Source: Burkholderiales bacterium GJ-E10 (GTDB lineage: Bacteria; Pseudomonadota; Gammaproteobacteria; Burkholderiales; Burkholderiaceae_F). Taken from it: 64,000 bases of DNA. The notes beneath the pieces are model-generated. The model was not told the origin of the DNA. It ran no database searches and worked only from the letters and a program-made list of their open reading frames with translations. Below are positions 8,454 through 19,476 of the stretch, in pieces; position 1 is the stretch's first letter, and each line of letters opens with the position of its first letter. Location: the NCBI GenBank assembly GCA_000828975.1, contig AP014683.1:2809700-2873699 (forward strand), given 5' to 3'. Made by a program: the position numbers and the translations under genes.

Positions 8454-9934
8454 TCAGACCTCCGCCGGCGCGCGCGCGTGCCAGTCGGTCGCCTGCTGAT
8501 AGCGGTGCGCCACCCCCAGCATCCGCGCCTCGTCGAAATGGTTCGCCATCAACTGCAGGCCGATGGGCCGGCCGGCGCGGCCGAAACCGCAGGGGACGCT
8601 CATCGCGGGAATGCCCGCCAGGCTGCCGGGCACGGTGTAGAGGTCCGACAGGTACATGGCGACGGGATCGGCGGACTTTTCCCCGAAGCCGAAGGCCACG
8701 CCGCCGGTGACCGGGCCGGCGATCACGTCGCAGGCCGCGAATGCCTGGCGGAACTCCTCGGCGATGACGCGGCGGACCTTGGACGCCTGCAGGAAATAGG
8801 CGTCGTAATAGCCATGGGAGAGAACGTAGGTGCCCACCAGGATCCGGCGCTTGACCTCGGCACCGAACCCTTGGGCGCGGGTCTTGCGCATCATGTCGAC
8901 GAGATCGCCGTAGGCTTCGGCGCGCCGACCATAGCGCACGCCGTCATAGCGCGACAGATTGCTCGACGCCTCGGCCGAGGCGACGACGTAGTACACCGGG
9001 ATGCCCAGCGCGGCGCTCGGCAGGCTCACCTCGACGAGCTTCGCCCCCTGCCGCTCCAGTTCTCCGATCGCCGTGCGCACCGCCGCCTCGACCTCCGGCT
9101 CCAGCCCGTCGGCGAAGAATTCCTTCGGCACGCCAACGCGCACCCCGTCGAGTCCGGTGCCCAGGAAGCGGGTGTAATCCTCTGCCGGTCGATCGATGCT
9201 GGTCGAATCCTTGGGGTCGAACCCCAGCATGGCATTGAACACCCGTGCGCAGTCTTCGGCCGTCTGGGTCAGCAGTCCCGCCGTATCCAGGCTGGAAGCG
9301 AACGCGATCATGCCCCAGCGCGACGGACGCCCGTAGGTCGGCTTGGTGCCGGTGACGCCCGTGAAGGCGGCCGGTTCGCGGATCGACCCCCCCGTATCGG
9401 TCGCCGTCGCCACCGGGGCCAGGCGGGCCGCCACCGCGGCCGACGAGCCGCCGGAAGATCCGCCCGGGACGGCACCGTGGTCCCAGGGATTGCGGACCGG
9501 CCCGTAGGCGCTGTTCTCGTTGCTCGACCCCATCGCGAACTCGTCGCAGTTGAGCTTGCCCAGGGACACCATGCCGGCCTGCGCCAACGACTCGACGACG
9601 GTCGCATCGAAGGGGCTGCGATACCCCTCCAGCATGCGGCTCGCCGCCGTGGTGTTCCAGTCGCGGGTCACGAACACGTCCTTGTGCGCGATCGGGATAC
9701 CCAGCAGCGCGCCGCGCTCGCCGCGCCCCCGGCGCTCGTCGGCGGCGCGCGCCTGCGCCAGGGTGACCTCCGGCCGGACGTCGAGAAAGGCGTTCAGGGC
9801 ACGGTGGCGTTCGATCCGGTCCAGATAGCACTGGGCCAGCTCGACCGCGGAGACCTCCCGACGGTCGAGGAGATCCCCCAATTGCGTGAGCGTGCAGTGA
9901 GCCAGTTGGTGGGTCATTCCGCGGGCCGGCTCGG

Positions 9935-9938
<4 letters not shown>
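8454..9938 (-). CDS. gatA: Asp-tRNA(Asn)/Glu-tRNA(Gln) amidotransferase subunit A
   Basis: The amidase subunit that frees ammonia from glutamine and channels it to GatB. The 494-residue protein has the amidase-signature core: the catalytic lysine in [10 protein letters not shown] and the Ser-cisSer region in [13 protein letters not shown]. Its start (9938) overlaps the gatC stop by four bases (ATGA). Full length with no disrupted motif. Confidence 0.97.
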
Positions 9939-11353
<1,415 letters not shown>

Positions 11354-11390
11354 GGCCGGCAGGAACGCGGCCCCGGCACCGCGAGCGACC

Positions 11391-12365
11391 ATGGAATACG
11401 GGCCCCCGCCACTATTCAATCAGGGCATCTCGGCGCGCGCCCGCCTCGCCTTCTTCTCCCTGCTGTCGATCCTGCTGATCGTCATCGATGCGCGGGTGAG
11501 GGTGCTCGACACCATCCGCGGCGGCCTCGAAACCGTGTTGTACCCGGTGGAGCGGGTTCTCCTGTGGCCGCGCGATCGGATCGAAGCCGTCGGCAGCTAT
11601 TTCACCACGATCAACCACCTGGAGGCGGAGAACGCCCAGCTTCGCGCCCAAGCGACCCAGGAAGCGCTGCAACTCCAGGAAACGGCGCGGCTGCGGGCGG
11701 AAAACGCCCAGTTGCGCGCGTTTGCCGGCCTGCGCGAGAGCCTGCCGGTGCCGACCCGCCTGGTCACCGTCCTGTATTCGCTGCGGGACCCCTTCTCGCG
11801 CAAGGTCATCATCGATGCCGGCGTCCGCGACGGAATCCACACCGGCGACCCGGTGCTGGACGACACCGGCGTCGTCGGACAGGTCACGCGCGCCTACCCC
11901 ATGGCCTCCGAAGTGACGCTGGCCACCGACAAGAACCAGGCGACGCCCGTGCGGGTCGCGCGCAACGGTCTGCCTGCGGTCGCCTTCGGATCCGCCGAGC
12001 CGGCGCGCCTTGAACTGCGCTTCCTTCCCGCCAACGCCGACGTGCGCACCGGCGATGAAGTCGTCACTTCCGGCCTCGGCGGCCTGTATCCGAGCGGGCT
12101 TCCGGTCGGCACCGTCATCCGGGTGGAACACGATGCCAAGAGCGAGTTCGCGCGGATCACGATGACACCGGCCGCCGGCAAGACCCTGGGCCGCCTGCTG
12201 CTCGTGCTCACCGTCCCGCCGCCACCGCCCTTGCCTAGTGGTCTGGATCTTCCGGACTCCGGATCGACGGGTGCGAAGTCCGGCGCCAAGCGCCGGCACC
12301 ATCCCAGCCACAACCACGGCCACCACCCCGTGCACCGCCAGACCGCTCGGCACGAAACGCGATGA
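11391..12365 (+). CDS. mreC: rod shape-determining protein MreC
   Basis: A bitopic inner-membrane protein of the Rod complex. The 324-residue protein has a short cytoplasmic start, one transmembrane helix (FFSLLSILLIVID, about residues 21-35), a coiled coil rich in Glu/Gln/Leu/Arg (about 75-115), and the double beta-barrel periplasmic core with VIIDAGVRDGI and VVTSGLGGLYPSGLPVG. The C-terminal ~50 residues are Pro-, Gly- and His-rich and look disordered. Ends four bases into mreD (ATGA overlap). Confidence 0.94.
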   Translation: MEYGPPPLFNQGISARARLAFFSLLSILLIVIDARVRVLDTIRGGLETVLYPVERVLLWPRDRIEAVGSYFTTINHLEAENAQLRAQATQEALQLQETARLRAENAQLRAFAGLRESLPVPTRLVTVLYSLRDPFSRKVIIDAGVRDGIHTGDPVLDDTGVVGQVTRAYPMASEVTLATDKNQATPVRVARNGLPAVAFGSAEPARLELRFLPANADVRTGDEVVTSGLGGLYPSGLPVGTVIRVEHDAKSEFARITMTPAAGKTLGRLLLVLTVPPPPPLPSGLDLPDSGSTGAKSGAKRRHHPSHNHGHHPVHRQTARHETR

Positions 12366-12967
12366 AGCGCCGGCTGCTGCGATCCTTGTCATCGTCCGTC
12401 TCCCCGCCGCGCGCCGGCGGGGAACGCGCCTCGGCGACCGCCCTGCGCCGCGCCGCGCGCCGGGAGCAGGTGCTGCGGCCGGTGCACGCGCCCTTCATCT
12501 GGGGAACGCTCGGCGCCGCGTTCCTGCTGGACCTCCTGCCGTGGGGACGGGCGCTGTGGGTTCCGGACTTCCTCGCGCTCGCCCTCGTCTTCTGGAACGT
12601 CCATCAGCCGCGGCGGGTCGGCATGGCCGCCGCCTTCGCGTTCGGCCTGCTGATGGACGTGCATGACGGCGCGCTGCTGGGCGAGCATGCGCTCGCCTAC
12701 ACGCTGCTCTCGTACGGCGCGATCACCTTCCACCGGCGGATCCGCTGGTTTTCCGTCATCAGCCAATGCGTCTACGTGCTGGGCCTGTTGCTGGTTGCCC
12801 AACTCGCCTCGCTGGCGGTGCGCCTTTGGGTCGGAGGCGTATCGCGGGACTGGTGGATCTCCCTGTCGGCCAGCCTGTTCGGGGCGGCCCTCTGGCCACT
12901 GGTGACCAAATTCCTGCTCGCCCCCCAACGGCGCCCGGGGAAGCGCGACGATACCCGCCCGTTGTAG
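12362..12967 (+). CDS. mreD: rod shape-determining protein MreD
   Basis: A small polytopic inner-membrane partner of MreC. The 201-residue protein has a basic, Arg-rich cytoplasmic N-terminus of about 45 residues (longer than usual) followed by five to six hydrophobic segments, with the GLLMDVHDGALLGEHAL motif typical of the family. It closes mreBCD; mrdA (PBP2) and rodA, which often follow, are not next in this genome. Confidence 0.9.
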   Translation: MKRRLLRSLSSSVSPPRAGGERASATALRRAARREQVLRPVHAPFIWGTLGAAFLLDLLPWGRALWVPDFLALALVFWNVHQPRRVGMAAAFAFGLLMDVHDGALLGEHALAYTLLSYGAITFHRRIRWFSVISQCVYVLGLLLVAQLASLAVRLWVGGVSRDWWISLSASLFGAALWPLVTKFLLAPQRRPGKRDDTRPL

Positions 12968-13155
12968 CGGGATGTCCGGGCGGCGCGACCCAGGTCATGC
13001 CGATGGTCCGGGGAAAAGCGCGGGAATCCTCCGGGAAGCGGTGCGACCGCCCCCCATTCAGCCGAGGCCGATTCCGGTATCGTCGTAGCGGAAGCCGACC
13101 CTTGCGGCCGGTTCCCGCCGCCACCCCCGAACCCAGCCTCTCCCATTGTCCCGGA

Positions 13156-16143
13156 ATGGACGGATCGTCCCCGCACCAACCGCCGCGAACCGCGATCTCC
13201 CCCAACCCCGTCACGTCCTCGCCATGGACCGAAACGGCTTGGTTCGCGGCGGCGCTGCTCGGCCTGCATGCGACGACGTTCTATAGCTACCTGCTGTTTC
13301 ACAGCTTCGCGGAACTGTTCAGCGTATTCGTCGCGGTTTCGATCTTCATCATCACGATCAACAGCTGGCAGAACCTCGGCAGTCCATACCTGCGGATCGT
13401 CGGCGTCGGGTACCTGTTCGTGGGGATGCTCGACGTCCTGCATACCCTGTCGTTCGACGGCATGGGGGTGTTTTCGGGATACAACTATTACAGTCCGCAA
13501 TTCTGGATCGCGGCGCGCGCCGTCGAGTCCCTGACCCTGCTCGCCGGGTTCGCATTCCTCGGCACCGACATCCGCATCCGGCGCGGCGCGCTGTTTTCCG
13601 GCTATGCGGCGGTGACGGCGGCATTCGTCCTGGCCATCCTGGTATTCCGCTGGTTTCCGGTCTGCTTCGTGCCGGGGCACGGCCTGACGGCGTTCAAGAT
13701 CGACAGCGAATATGCGATCTGCGCGATCCTTGCCGTCAGTCTCGTCCTGCTCTACCGTCGTCGGCGGCTTTTCGATCCCCGCGTCCTGCGCTTCCTCGCC
13801 GGCTCGATCGCGCTCACCATCGCATCCGAACTCTGCTTCACGCGATACCACGCGAACGCGATGAACGATGCCTTCAACGAAACCGGGCACCTGTTCAAGA
13901 TCGGCGCGTTCTATCTCCTCTACAAGGCGTTCGTCGTCACCGGGCTGCGCGATCCGATCAACCTGCTGCTCCGGGACCTGCGCCAGACCGAAGCCCGCGC
14001 CGCGCGGGCCAAGGAACTCGCGCGCGAGCGCGAGCACTTCGCCGCCCTCCTGCAGACCGCCGGCGACGGCGTCCACGTGTTCGATTCCGACGGAAACGTC
14101 CTCGAGGTCAACGAAAAGTTCTGCAGCATGCTCGGATACGCGCGGGCCGAAATGCTGGGCATGAACGTGGCGCAATGGGATGCGCGCTTCTCTCCGGAGG
14201 AAATCGGGGCCAAGATCCTCGATCTTCTGCGGCACGACACCGTGTTCGAAACCCGGCACCGGCGCAAGGACGGGTCCATCTTCGACGTCGAGATCAGCGC
14301 CAGGGCCATCGACTTCGACGGACGCACGGTGATCTGGAACGCCTCGCGCGACGTCACCGAACGCAAACGTACCGAACGCCGGTTGCAACTGGCGGCCAAC
14401 GTCTTCACCCACGCCCGGGAAGGCATCATGATCACCGATGCCGCGGCGAACATCATCGCGGTGAACAGCGCGTTCAGCACGATCACCGGGTACGCCGCCG
14501 AGGAGGTGATCGGCCGCAACCCGCGCATGCTGCAGTCCGGACGCCAGGGGCCGGACTTCTATCGCGCAATGTGGCAAGGCATCCTCGAGCACAAGCACTG
14601 GTCGGGCGAAGTCTGGAACCGCCGCAGGGGCGGCGAGGTCTACGCCGAGGCGCTCACGATCAGCGCCGTGCTCGACGAATCCGGACACGTGCAGCACTAC
14701 GTCGGCATGATGATCGACATCACGCTGGTCAAGGAGCATGAACGACAACTCGAGCGCATGGCGCACTACGATGCGCTCACCGGCCTCCCCAACCGCGTGC
14801 TGCTCACCGACCGCCTGCGCCAGGCCATCGCGCACGCGCAGCGCCACGACAATCTCGTCGCCGTCGCGGTGCTGGATCTCGATGGCTTCAAGGCCGTCAA
14901 CGACCGCTACGGCCACGCCGTCGGGGACGAATTCCTGATCGCGGTGGCGCACGGCATGAACATGGTGCTGCGCGAAGGCGACACGCTATCGCGCATCGGC
15001 GGCGACGAATTCGTCGCCGTGCTCGCCGACCTGGATCGCGCCGTGGACTGCGAGCCGGTGCTGCTGCGCCTGCTTGCCGCAGCGTCGCGACAGATCACGG
15101 TCGACGGCCGGTTGCTGCAGTCCTCGGCGAGCATCGGGGTGACGATCTATCCGAGCGATGGCGAATCCGACCCCGATCATCTGCTGCGGCGGGCCGATCA
15201 AGCGATGTATTCGGCCAAGCAGGGAGGGAAGAGCCGCTACCACTTCTTCGATGCAGCGCAGGACAACGTGATCCGCGCCCAGCGGCAGTGGATCGACCGG
15301 ATCGAGGCCGGCATCGAACGCGACGAATTCGTGCTGCACTACCAGCCGAAGGTCAATCTGCGCACCGGCGCGGTGGTCGGGGCGGAGGCCCTGGTCCGAT
15401 GGCGCCATCCCGAACGCGGCCTGCTGCCCCCGTCGGAATTCCTGCCGCCGATCGAAGGCCACCAGGCCGGCATCCGCATGGGAGAGTGGGTGCTGGGCAG
15501 CGCCCTGCGCCAGATCGGCGACTGGCTGGCGCGCGGACTGCGCGTGCCCGTCAGCGTCAACCTCGACGCCCCCCAACTCCTGCAGCCGGATTTCCTGGCG
15601 CGGCTGGCGGCCCAGCTGGCCAACCATGCGGACGTCGATCCCGATCTGCTCGAACTGGAAATCCTCGAAACCAGCGCGCTGGAAAACCTTTCGGCGGGGA
15701 AGACCGGCGCGCTGGAGGGCATCGCCCGCGTCTCCGAAGTGATGCATGCCTGCGTCGAAATCGGCCTGCGGTTCTCGCTCGACGACTTCGGCACCGGCTA
15801 TTCCTCACTCACCTACCTGAAGCACCTGCCGGTCGAGGTGATCAAGATCGACCAGAGCTTCGTCCGCGACATGCTCGAAGACGCCGGCGATCGCGCCCTC
15901 GTCGAGGGGGTGATCGGATTGGCGAAAGCCTTCCATCGCACGATCATCGCCGAGGGCGTCGAAACCGCGGAACAAGGGCGGGCGTTGCTTGGTTTCGGCT
16001 GTGAACTGGCCCAGGGCTACGGGATTGCGCGGCCGATGCCGGCCGAACGGTTGCCGGAGTGGATCACCGAATGGGCGGCCGAATGGACCACCCGATGGAA
16101 GCCGTTCGTCGCTCCGGGGGGAGTCGGCGCGGCGCCGGGTTGA
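13156..16143 (+). CDS. MASE3-PAS-PAS-GGDEF-EAL membrane c-di-GMP protein
   Basis: A membrane sensor for cyclic-di-GMP turnover, 995 residues. The N-terminal ~270 residues form a MASE3 domain with about seven hydrophobic segments and the diagnostic LDVLHTLSFDGMGVF stretch. A coiled linker and two PAS domains follow (about 290-530), then a GGDEF domain with REGD inhibitory site and intact GGDEF, and an EAL domain with intact EAL plus DDFGTGYSSL and KIDQSFV. Dual activity is therefore possible. The start at 13156 is preferred because residues added by upstream in-frame starts are Pro/Arg-rich read-through of non-coding DNA. It stands 188 bp after mreD, so probably has its own promoter. Confidence 0.92.
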   Translation: MDGSSPHQPPRTAISPNPVTSSPWTETAWFAAALLGLHATTFYSYLLFHSFAELFSVFVAVSIFIITINSWQNLGSPYLRIVGVGYLFVGMLDVLHTLSFDGMGVFSGYNYYSPQFWIAARAVESLTLLAGFAFLGTDIRIRRGALFSGYAAVTAAFVLAILVFRWFPVCFVPGHGLTAFKIDSEYAICAILAVSLVLLYRRRRLFDPRVLRFLAGSIALTIASELCFTRYHANAMNDAFNETGHLFKIGAFYLLYKAFVVTGLRDPINLLLRDLRQTEARAARAKELAREREHFAALLQTAGDGVHVFDSDGNVLEVNEKFCSMLGYARAEMLGMNVAQWDARFSPEEIGAKILDLLRHDTVFETRHRRKDGSIFDVEISARAIDFDGRTVIWNASRDVTERKRTERRLQLAANVFTHAREGIMITDAAANIIAVNSAFSTITGYAAEEVIGRNPRMLQSGRQGPDFYRAMWQGILEHKHWSGEVWNRRRGGEVYAEALTISAVLDESGHVQHYVGMMIDITLVKEHERQLERMAHYDALTGLPNRVLLTDRLRQAIAHAQRHDNLVAVAVLDLDGFKAVNDRYGHAVGDEFLIAVAHGMNMVLREGDTLSRIGGDEFVAVLADLDRAVDCEPVLLRLLAAASRQITVDGRLLQSSASIGVTIYPSDGESDPDHLLRRADQAMYSAKQGGKSRYHFFDAAQDNVIRAQRQWIDRIEAGIERDEFVLHYQPKVNLRTGAVVGAEALVRWRHPERGLLPPSEFLPPIEGHQAGIRMGEWVLGSALRQIGDWLARGLRVPVSVNLDAPQLLQPDFLARLAAQLANHADVDPDLLELEILETSALENLSAGKTGALEGIARVSEVMHACVEIGLRFSLDDFGTGYSSLTYLKHLPVEVIKIDQSFVRDMLEDAGDRALVEGVIGLAKAFHRTIIAEGVETAEQGRALLGFGCELAQGYGIARPMPAERLPEWITEWAAEWTTRWKPFVAPGGVGAAPG

Positions 16144-16213
16144 ACCCCGGACACCGAGGGCAGGAACGCGCGGCGAGGCGGAACACGCCCCGTCGGCGCC
16201 GCGCCCCCCGCCG

Positions 16214-17440
16214 TCAGAACTTGTAGAGCCCCTCCACCGCAAACGACATCATGGTGCTATTGCGCGTTCCCGAGGACTCCAGGAACACGGCATTGCTGGC
16301 ATGGTCGCCGCGGACTTCCGCACGCAACTCGACGTGCTCGGTCTTCAGCCAGGACAGCGTAGCCGTGAACTCGCGATACGTCGTCGATTGCCCGGCGTAG
16401 GGTTGCGCCGGATCGACGCAGGCCCCGCCGGACGCACAACCGGCCGTGCCCAGAAAATGGAAGCCGTTGCGGTCCTGGAAGTTCTCACCCCGCAATGCCA
16501 GCCGCCACTGCGGCGTGAAGAGGTAGGTCGCGTACAGCGCAAAACCGTCGTACCGCGCCAGAACCGGCGTCGCGCCGGTATAGGCTTGGTAGTTGTCCTG
16601 GCTGACGTTCAAATATTCGGCGCCGAAACTCAGCGGATCGCTGACGGTGTAGGTCACCACCGCATCGAAGCTGTTGCGCTCGCCATAGGGCCCCTTGGCG
16701 TCGGCTTCGGCAGGCGTCGGCACGGCGTTGGCGGTGGACAGCGCCTGTCCGTTGAGGTCGGATAGCGTAATGCTCAGCGCCTTGATCGGCGTGATCACCG
16801 CCCCCAGCTCAATCGTTTTCGACGAGGTCGTCGCCGAGACCTGGTCCCAGCCGTTGTTGACACCGCCGATCCAGGTCAGCTTGTCGTTCTCGACGTAGGT
16901 GACGCGAACGCCGGTGTGGGTGAACGGCACGGCGCCGAAAAGGATCGAGCGCGACGTATTGCTGTTGGCCGGCGCCCAGATCACCTCATAGCTTTGCAGG
17001 GTAGTGAATTTGCCGGCGATCACCGTGAAGGGGCCCGAGGCATACTGCCCATAGGCCTGCGTCACGTCGAACTGATTGTTGCTCGGGCCGGTGTTGTAGG
17101 GGTAGGACGAAAAGATCGATGCGTCCGAACCGGCCATCACGTTGATCAGGCCGCCGAACCCCTCCTTCGGCTGCTTCGCGATCTGCAGCGCCGCCTGGTT
17201 CAGCGTGAAGGAATTCTGCTGCGTCGTGAACACCCGAACGGCGGAAGGATTCGTGCGATCGATATATTTGTACGAACCGTCCAGATAGCCGCTGACGGCA
17301 ATCCCCGACGCACCCAGGATCTTGTCTATCGTTGCCGGCACATCCGTCGTGGTTGTGCCCGTCTGGTCTTCCGCAAACACCAAGCCCGGCGTGAGCAGCG
17401 CAAGCGCCACACTCGCAGCCCGCAGCGTGCGATCAAGCAT
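16214..17440 (-). CDS. outer-membrane beta-barrel porin (BBP2 family), paralogue A
   Basis: A predicted outer-membrane beta-barrel of the OmpL-like/BBP2 type. The 408-residue protein has a signal peptide ending LVFA-ED, alternating beta-strand pattern throughout, conserved GFALYATYLFTPQWRLALRG and EVRGDHASNAVF stretches, and a C-terminal phenylalanine preceded by EGLYK, the usual BAM targeting end. A disulphide pair is possible from two cysteines near residue 340, in an insert absent from paralogue B. It lies 270 bp downstream of paralogue B, same strand, same length. Substrate unknown. A GGAGG-type ribosome binding site precedes the ATG. Confidence 0.88.
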   Translation of the reverse strand: MLDRTLRAASVALALLTPGLVFAEDQTGTTTTDVPATIDKILGASGIAVSGYLDGSYKYIDRTNPSAVRVFTTQQNSFTLNQAALQIAKQPKEGFGGLINVMAGSDASIFSSYPYNTGPSNNQFDVTQAYGQYASGPFTVIAGKFTTLQSYEVIWAPANSNTSRSILFGAVPFTHTGVRVTYVENDKLTWIGGVNNGWDQVSATTSSKTIELGAVITPIKALSITLSDLNGQALSTANAVPTPAEADAKGPYGERNSFDAVVTYTVSDPLSFGAEYLNVSQDNYQAYTGATPVLARYDGFALYATYLFTPQWRLALRGENFQDRNGFHFLGTAGCASGGACVDPAQPYAGQSTTYREFTATLSWLKTEHVELRAEVRGDHASNAVFLESSGTRNSTMMSFAVEGLYKF

Positions 17441-17672
17441 GTCCCCTCCACCCCTTTACGTAGACGGTACGAATTCCTGAACGTCATACGCGGTCGCGCC
17501 CTTGCGGCATCAAACAGGCACTGCAGTGGGAGTCGCCGTGTGCAACGTCGTGCCGGAGCAATGGAGTTATGTGATGTTTTCCGGCGGGGGAAATATACGG
17601 GCTTCCCGTAGAAATGGGGGGAGGATTGCGAATGAAAAGCGCGCGTCGTTGCGAAAAAGTTACATTCGCGCC

Positions 17673-17704
17673 GGTTGCCCCTTCCACCAGCGAAAGGGGC
17701 AACC
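17673..17704 (-). terminator. inverted repeat after porin paralogue B
   Basis: GGTTGCCCCTT (17673-17683) and AAGGGGCAACC (17694-17704) form a perfect 11-bp stem just beyond the stop codon of the upstream porin. A T-run (CTTTTT on the minus strand) comes only about 12 bases later, so termination may be partial, allowing some read-through into paralogue A. Confidence 0.55.
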
Positions 17705-17711
17705 CCGGACG

Positions 17712-18938
17712 TCAGAACTTGTACAACCCTTCGATCGCGTACGTCGTCAGGGTCTTGCTCAACGCGCCGCTGGACGGCACCGTGAAGACGGGGTTGCTCG
17801 CGTGGTCCCCGCGAACTTCGCCGCGCAGTTCGAAGCTGTCCGACTCCAGCCAGGACAGGGTTGCGGTGGCCTCCCGGTACGTGGTGTCCGCGGTACCGAA
17901 GTGGAACCCGCTCTGGTCGTTGAGGTTTTCCGCGCGCAGCGCCAGCCGCCATTTCGGCGTGAACATGTAGGTCGCATACAGCGCAAACCCGTCGTACTTC
18001 GCCGTGATCGGATTGCCGTAGATGGGGCTACCGATGACCGTGCCAGGCAGCAACTGCCCGAAGTTCTTCTGGCTCACGTTCACGTAGTCCAGACCCAGGG
18101 TCAGCGGATCGATCGGCGTGTAGTTCACCACCAGGTTGAGCAGATTGCGATCGCCCGTCGGTACGACGTTGCTGACGCCGCCGATGGTGGCCGTCGTGCC
18201 GGCGAAGCCCCCGACCGCGGAATTCATCTTGCCGTTGTAGTCCGAGATCGTGAAGTTCAGCGATTTGAGCGGCGCGACCGTAGCCGCCAGTTCAACCGTC
18301 TTGCCGCCATTGGCGCCGCCCGAGACCTGATCCCAGCCATTGATGACGCCGCCGATCAGGGTGACGCTGTCGTTGAGCGCATAGTTCACGCGCACGCCCG
18401 TCTCGGTGAACGGCTCGGACGTGTACAGGAGCGAGCGGCTGGTGTTGGCGTTGGAGGGTTGCCAGATCACCTCCATCCCCGGGATGGCGGTGAATTTCCC
18501 GGCCATCACCGTCACCGGACCGTGCGCATACTGGCCGTACGCCTGCGTGAGGTCGACCTGTTGATAGCCGCTGCCGGCGGTGTTGAACGGATACGACTCG
18601 AAGGCCTTGGCATCGAGACCGGCGGTGACGTTGACCAACCACCCGAACCCCTCCTTCGGCTGCTTGGCGACCTGCAGGCCGAACTGATGCAGCGCGAGGT
18701 TGTTGTTCTGGCAGTCCGCCACGCGATCGCAGAAGCCGTTCTGCAGGTCGCGATTGGCGTGGTTGTAGATGACGTCGAAGTAGCCGCTGGTCGTGATCCC
18801 CGACGCATTCAAAATCTGCCCCATCGTCGGCACCGGCGACGACGACGGCGACGATGCCGGTGCGGTGTCCGCCGATGCGATGGTGGGAACTGCAAACACG
18901 GCCGCTACGCTCGCCGCAAGCAGCATGCGATGAAACAT
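17712..18938 (-). CDS. outer-membrane beta-barrel porin (BBP2 family), paralogue B
   Basis: Second copy of the tandem porin pair, also exactly 408 residues. Signal peptide ends TIASA-DT; the mature part shares with paralogue A the AKQPKEGFG, TQAYGQYA, TGVRV and INGWDQVS motifs, and the C-terminal EGLYKF. The ATG at 18938 is chosen because AAGGAGG lies just before it; a longer in-frame start would add 24 non-signal residues. Two cysteines occur early (near the NGFCDRVADCQN stretch), unlike paralogue A where the pair is late. A 7-bp inverted repeat (GGGTTGC/GCAACCC, 18966-18990) lies in the leader. Transport substrate unknown. Confidence 0.88.
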   Translation of the reverse strand: MFHRMLLAASVAAVFAVPTIASADTAPASSPSSSPVPTMGQILNASGITTSGYFDVIYNHANRDLQNGFCDRVADCQNNNLALHQFGLQVAKQPKEGFGWLVNVTAGLDAKAFESYPFNTAGSGYQQVDLTQAYGQYAHGPVTVMAGKFTAIPGMEVIWQPSNANTSRSLLYTSEPFTETGVRVNYALNDSVTLIGGVINGWDQVSGGANGGKTVELAATVAPLKSLNFTISDYNGKMNSAVGGFAGTTATIGGVSNVVPTGDRNLLNLVVNYTPIDPLTLGLDYVNVSQKNFGQLLPGTVIGSPIYGNPITAKYDGFALYATYMFTPKWRLALRAENLNDQSGFHFGTADTTYREATATLSWLESDSFELRGEVRGDHASNPVFTVPSSGALSKTLTTYAIEGLYKF

Positions 18939-19104
18939 ACACCCCTCCTTCTGTGCGATAAACGCGGGTTGCAAGAAACACGAGCAACCCTTACGCAAAG
19001 CTCGTGCCAATCAGATGCGATCCGATGGACACGCGAGGAGAGGCTGCCCTCGAAGCTCGAGGGCGCAGAATCAAAAAACCGGAAAACGCCGAAGGAACGA
19101 TCCC

Positions 19105-19137
19105 ACAAAAAACGCAAACCGCACCATTACGGTGCGG
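19105..19137 (-). terminator. Rho-independent terminator after small lipoprotein gene
   Basis: CCGCACC (19119-19125), loop ATTAC and GGTGCGG (19131-19137) form a 7-bp stem; on the minus strand it is followed by TTTGCGTTTTTTG. It lies about 45 bp after the stop of the 19180-19476 gene, which supports that small gene being real. Confidence 0.7.
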
Positions 19138-19179
19138 CGATCCATGCACGCCCCAAGCTAGTGCCTGCGGCGCACCCAC

Positions 19180-19476
19180 TCAGCGGACGACCGGCTCGTC
19201 ATCGCAGGTTTGCTGCCCCGGCCCGCCGCATGCCGTGTAGCAGAACCCGGCATCCTCCTTGCACCATTCCGCGTTGTACAACTGGTGCCGCATGACGATA
19301 TGCCGATGCGGCAGGGCGCTCCGGACACCGGTGCCGCACCGCGCCCCGCTGTCGACCCGGACCCCGCCGGTTGCTCCATTCGGGCCCTGCTGCGCGGCGA
19401 TGGCGACCGGATGCGGCGCGCTTGCACAACCGGTCTGCATGGTCGCGAACATCAGGATCGCGGCGAACTGGCCCAT
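19180..19476 (-). CDS. small cysteine-rich putative lipoprotein
   Basis: I do not recognise this family. The 98-residue reading frame begins with a hydrophobic signal (FAAILMFATMQTGC) whose Cys17 fits a lipobox, so an envelope lipoprotein is likely. The mature part has five further cysteines in its second half (including WCKED, GFCYTACGG and TCDDE), suggesting disulphides or metal binding. The ATG at 19476 has a weak ribosome binding site; GTG codons at 19497 or 19506 in frame would add a basic n-region and the latter has GGGGAG upstream. The gene has its own downstream terminator. Codon bias is less clear than for its neighbours. Confidence 0.55.
   Translation of the reverse strand: MGQFAAILMFATMQTGCASAPHPVAIAAQQGPNGATGGVRVDSGARCGTGVRSALPHRHIVMRHQLYNAEWCKEDAGFCYTACGGPGQQTCDDEPVVR

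Noticed and set aside
12766-13155. N-terminal extension of the MASE3 protein
   Set aside because: Overlaps mreD, has Pro/Arg-rich non-domain sequence; the ATG at 13156 gives a normal MASE3 start.
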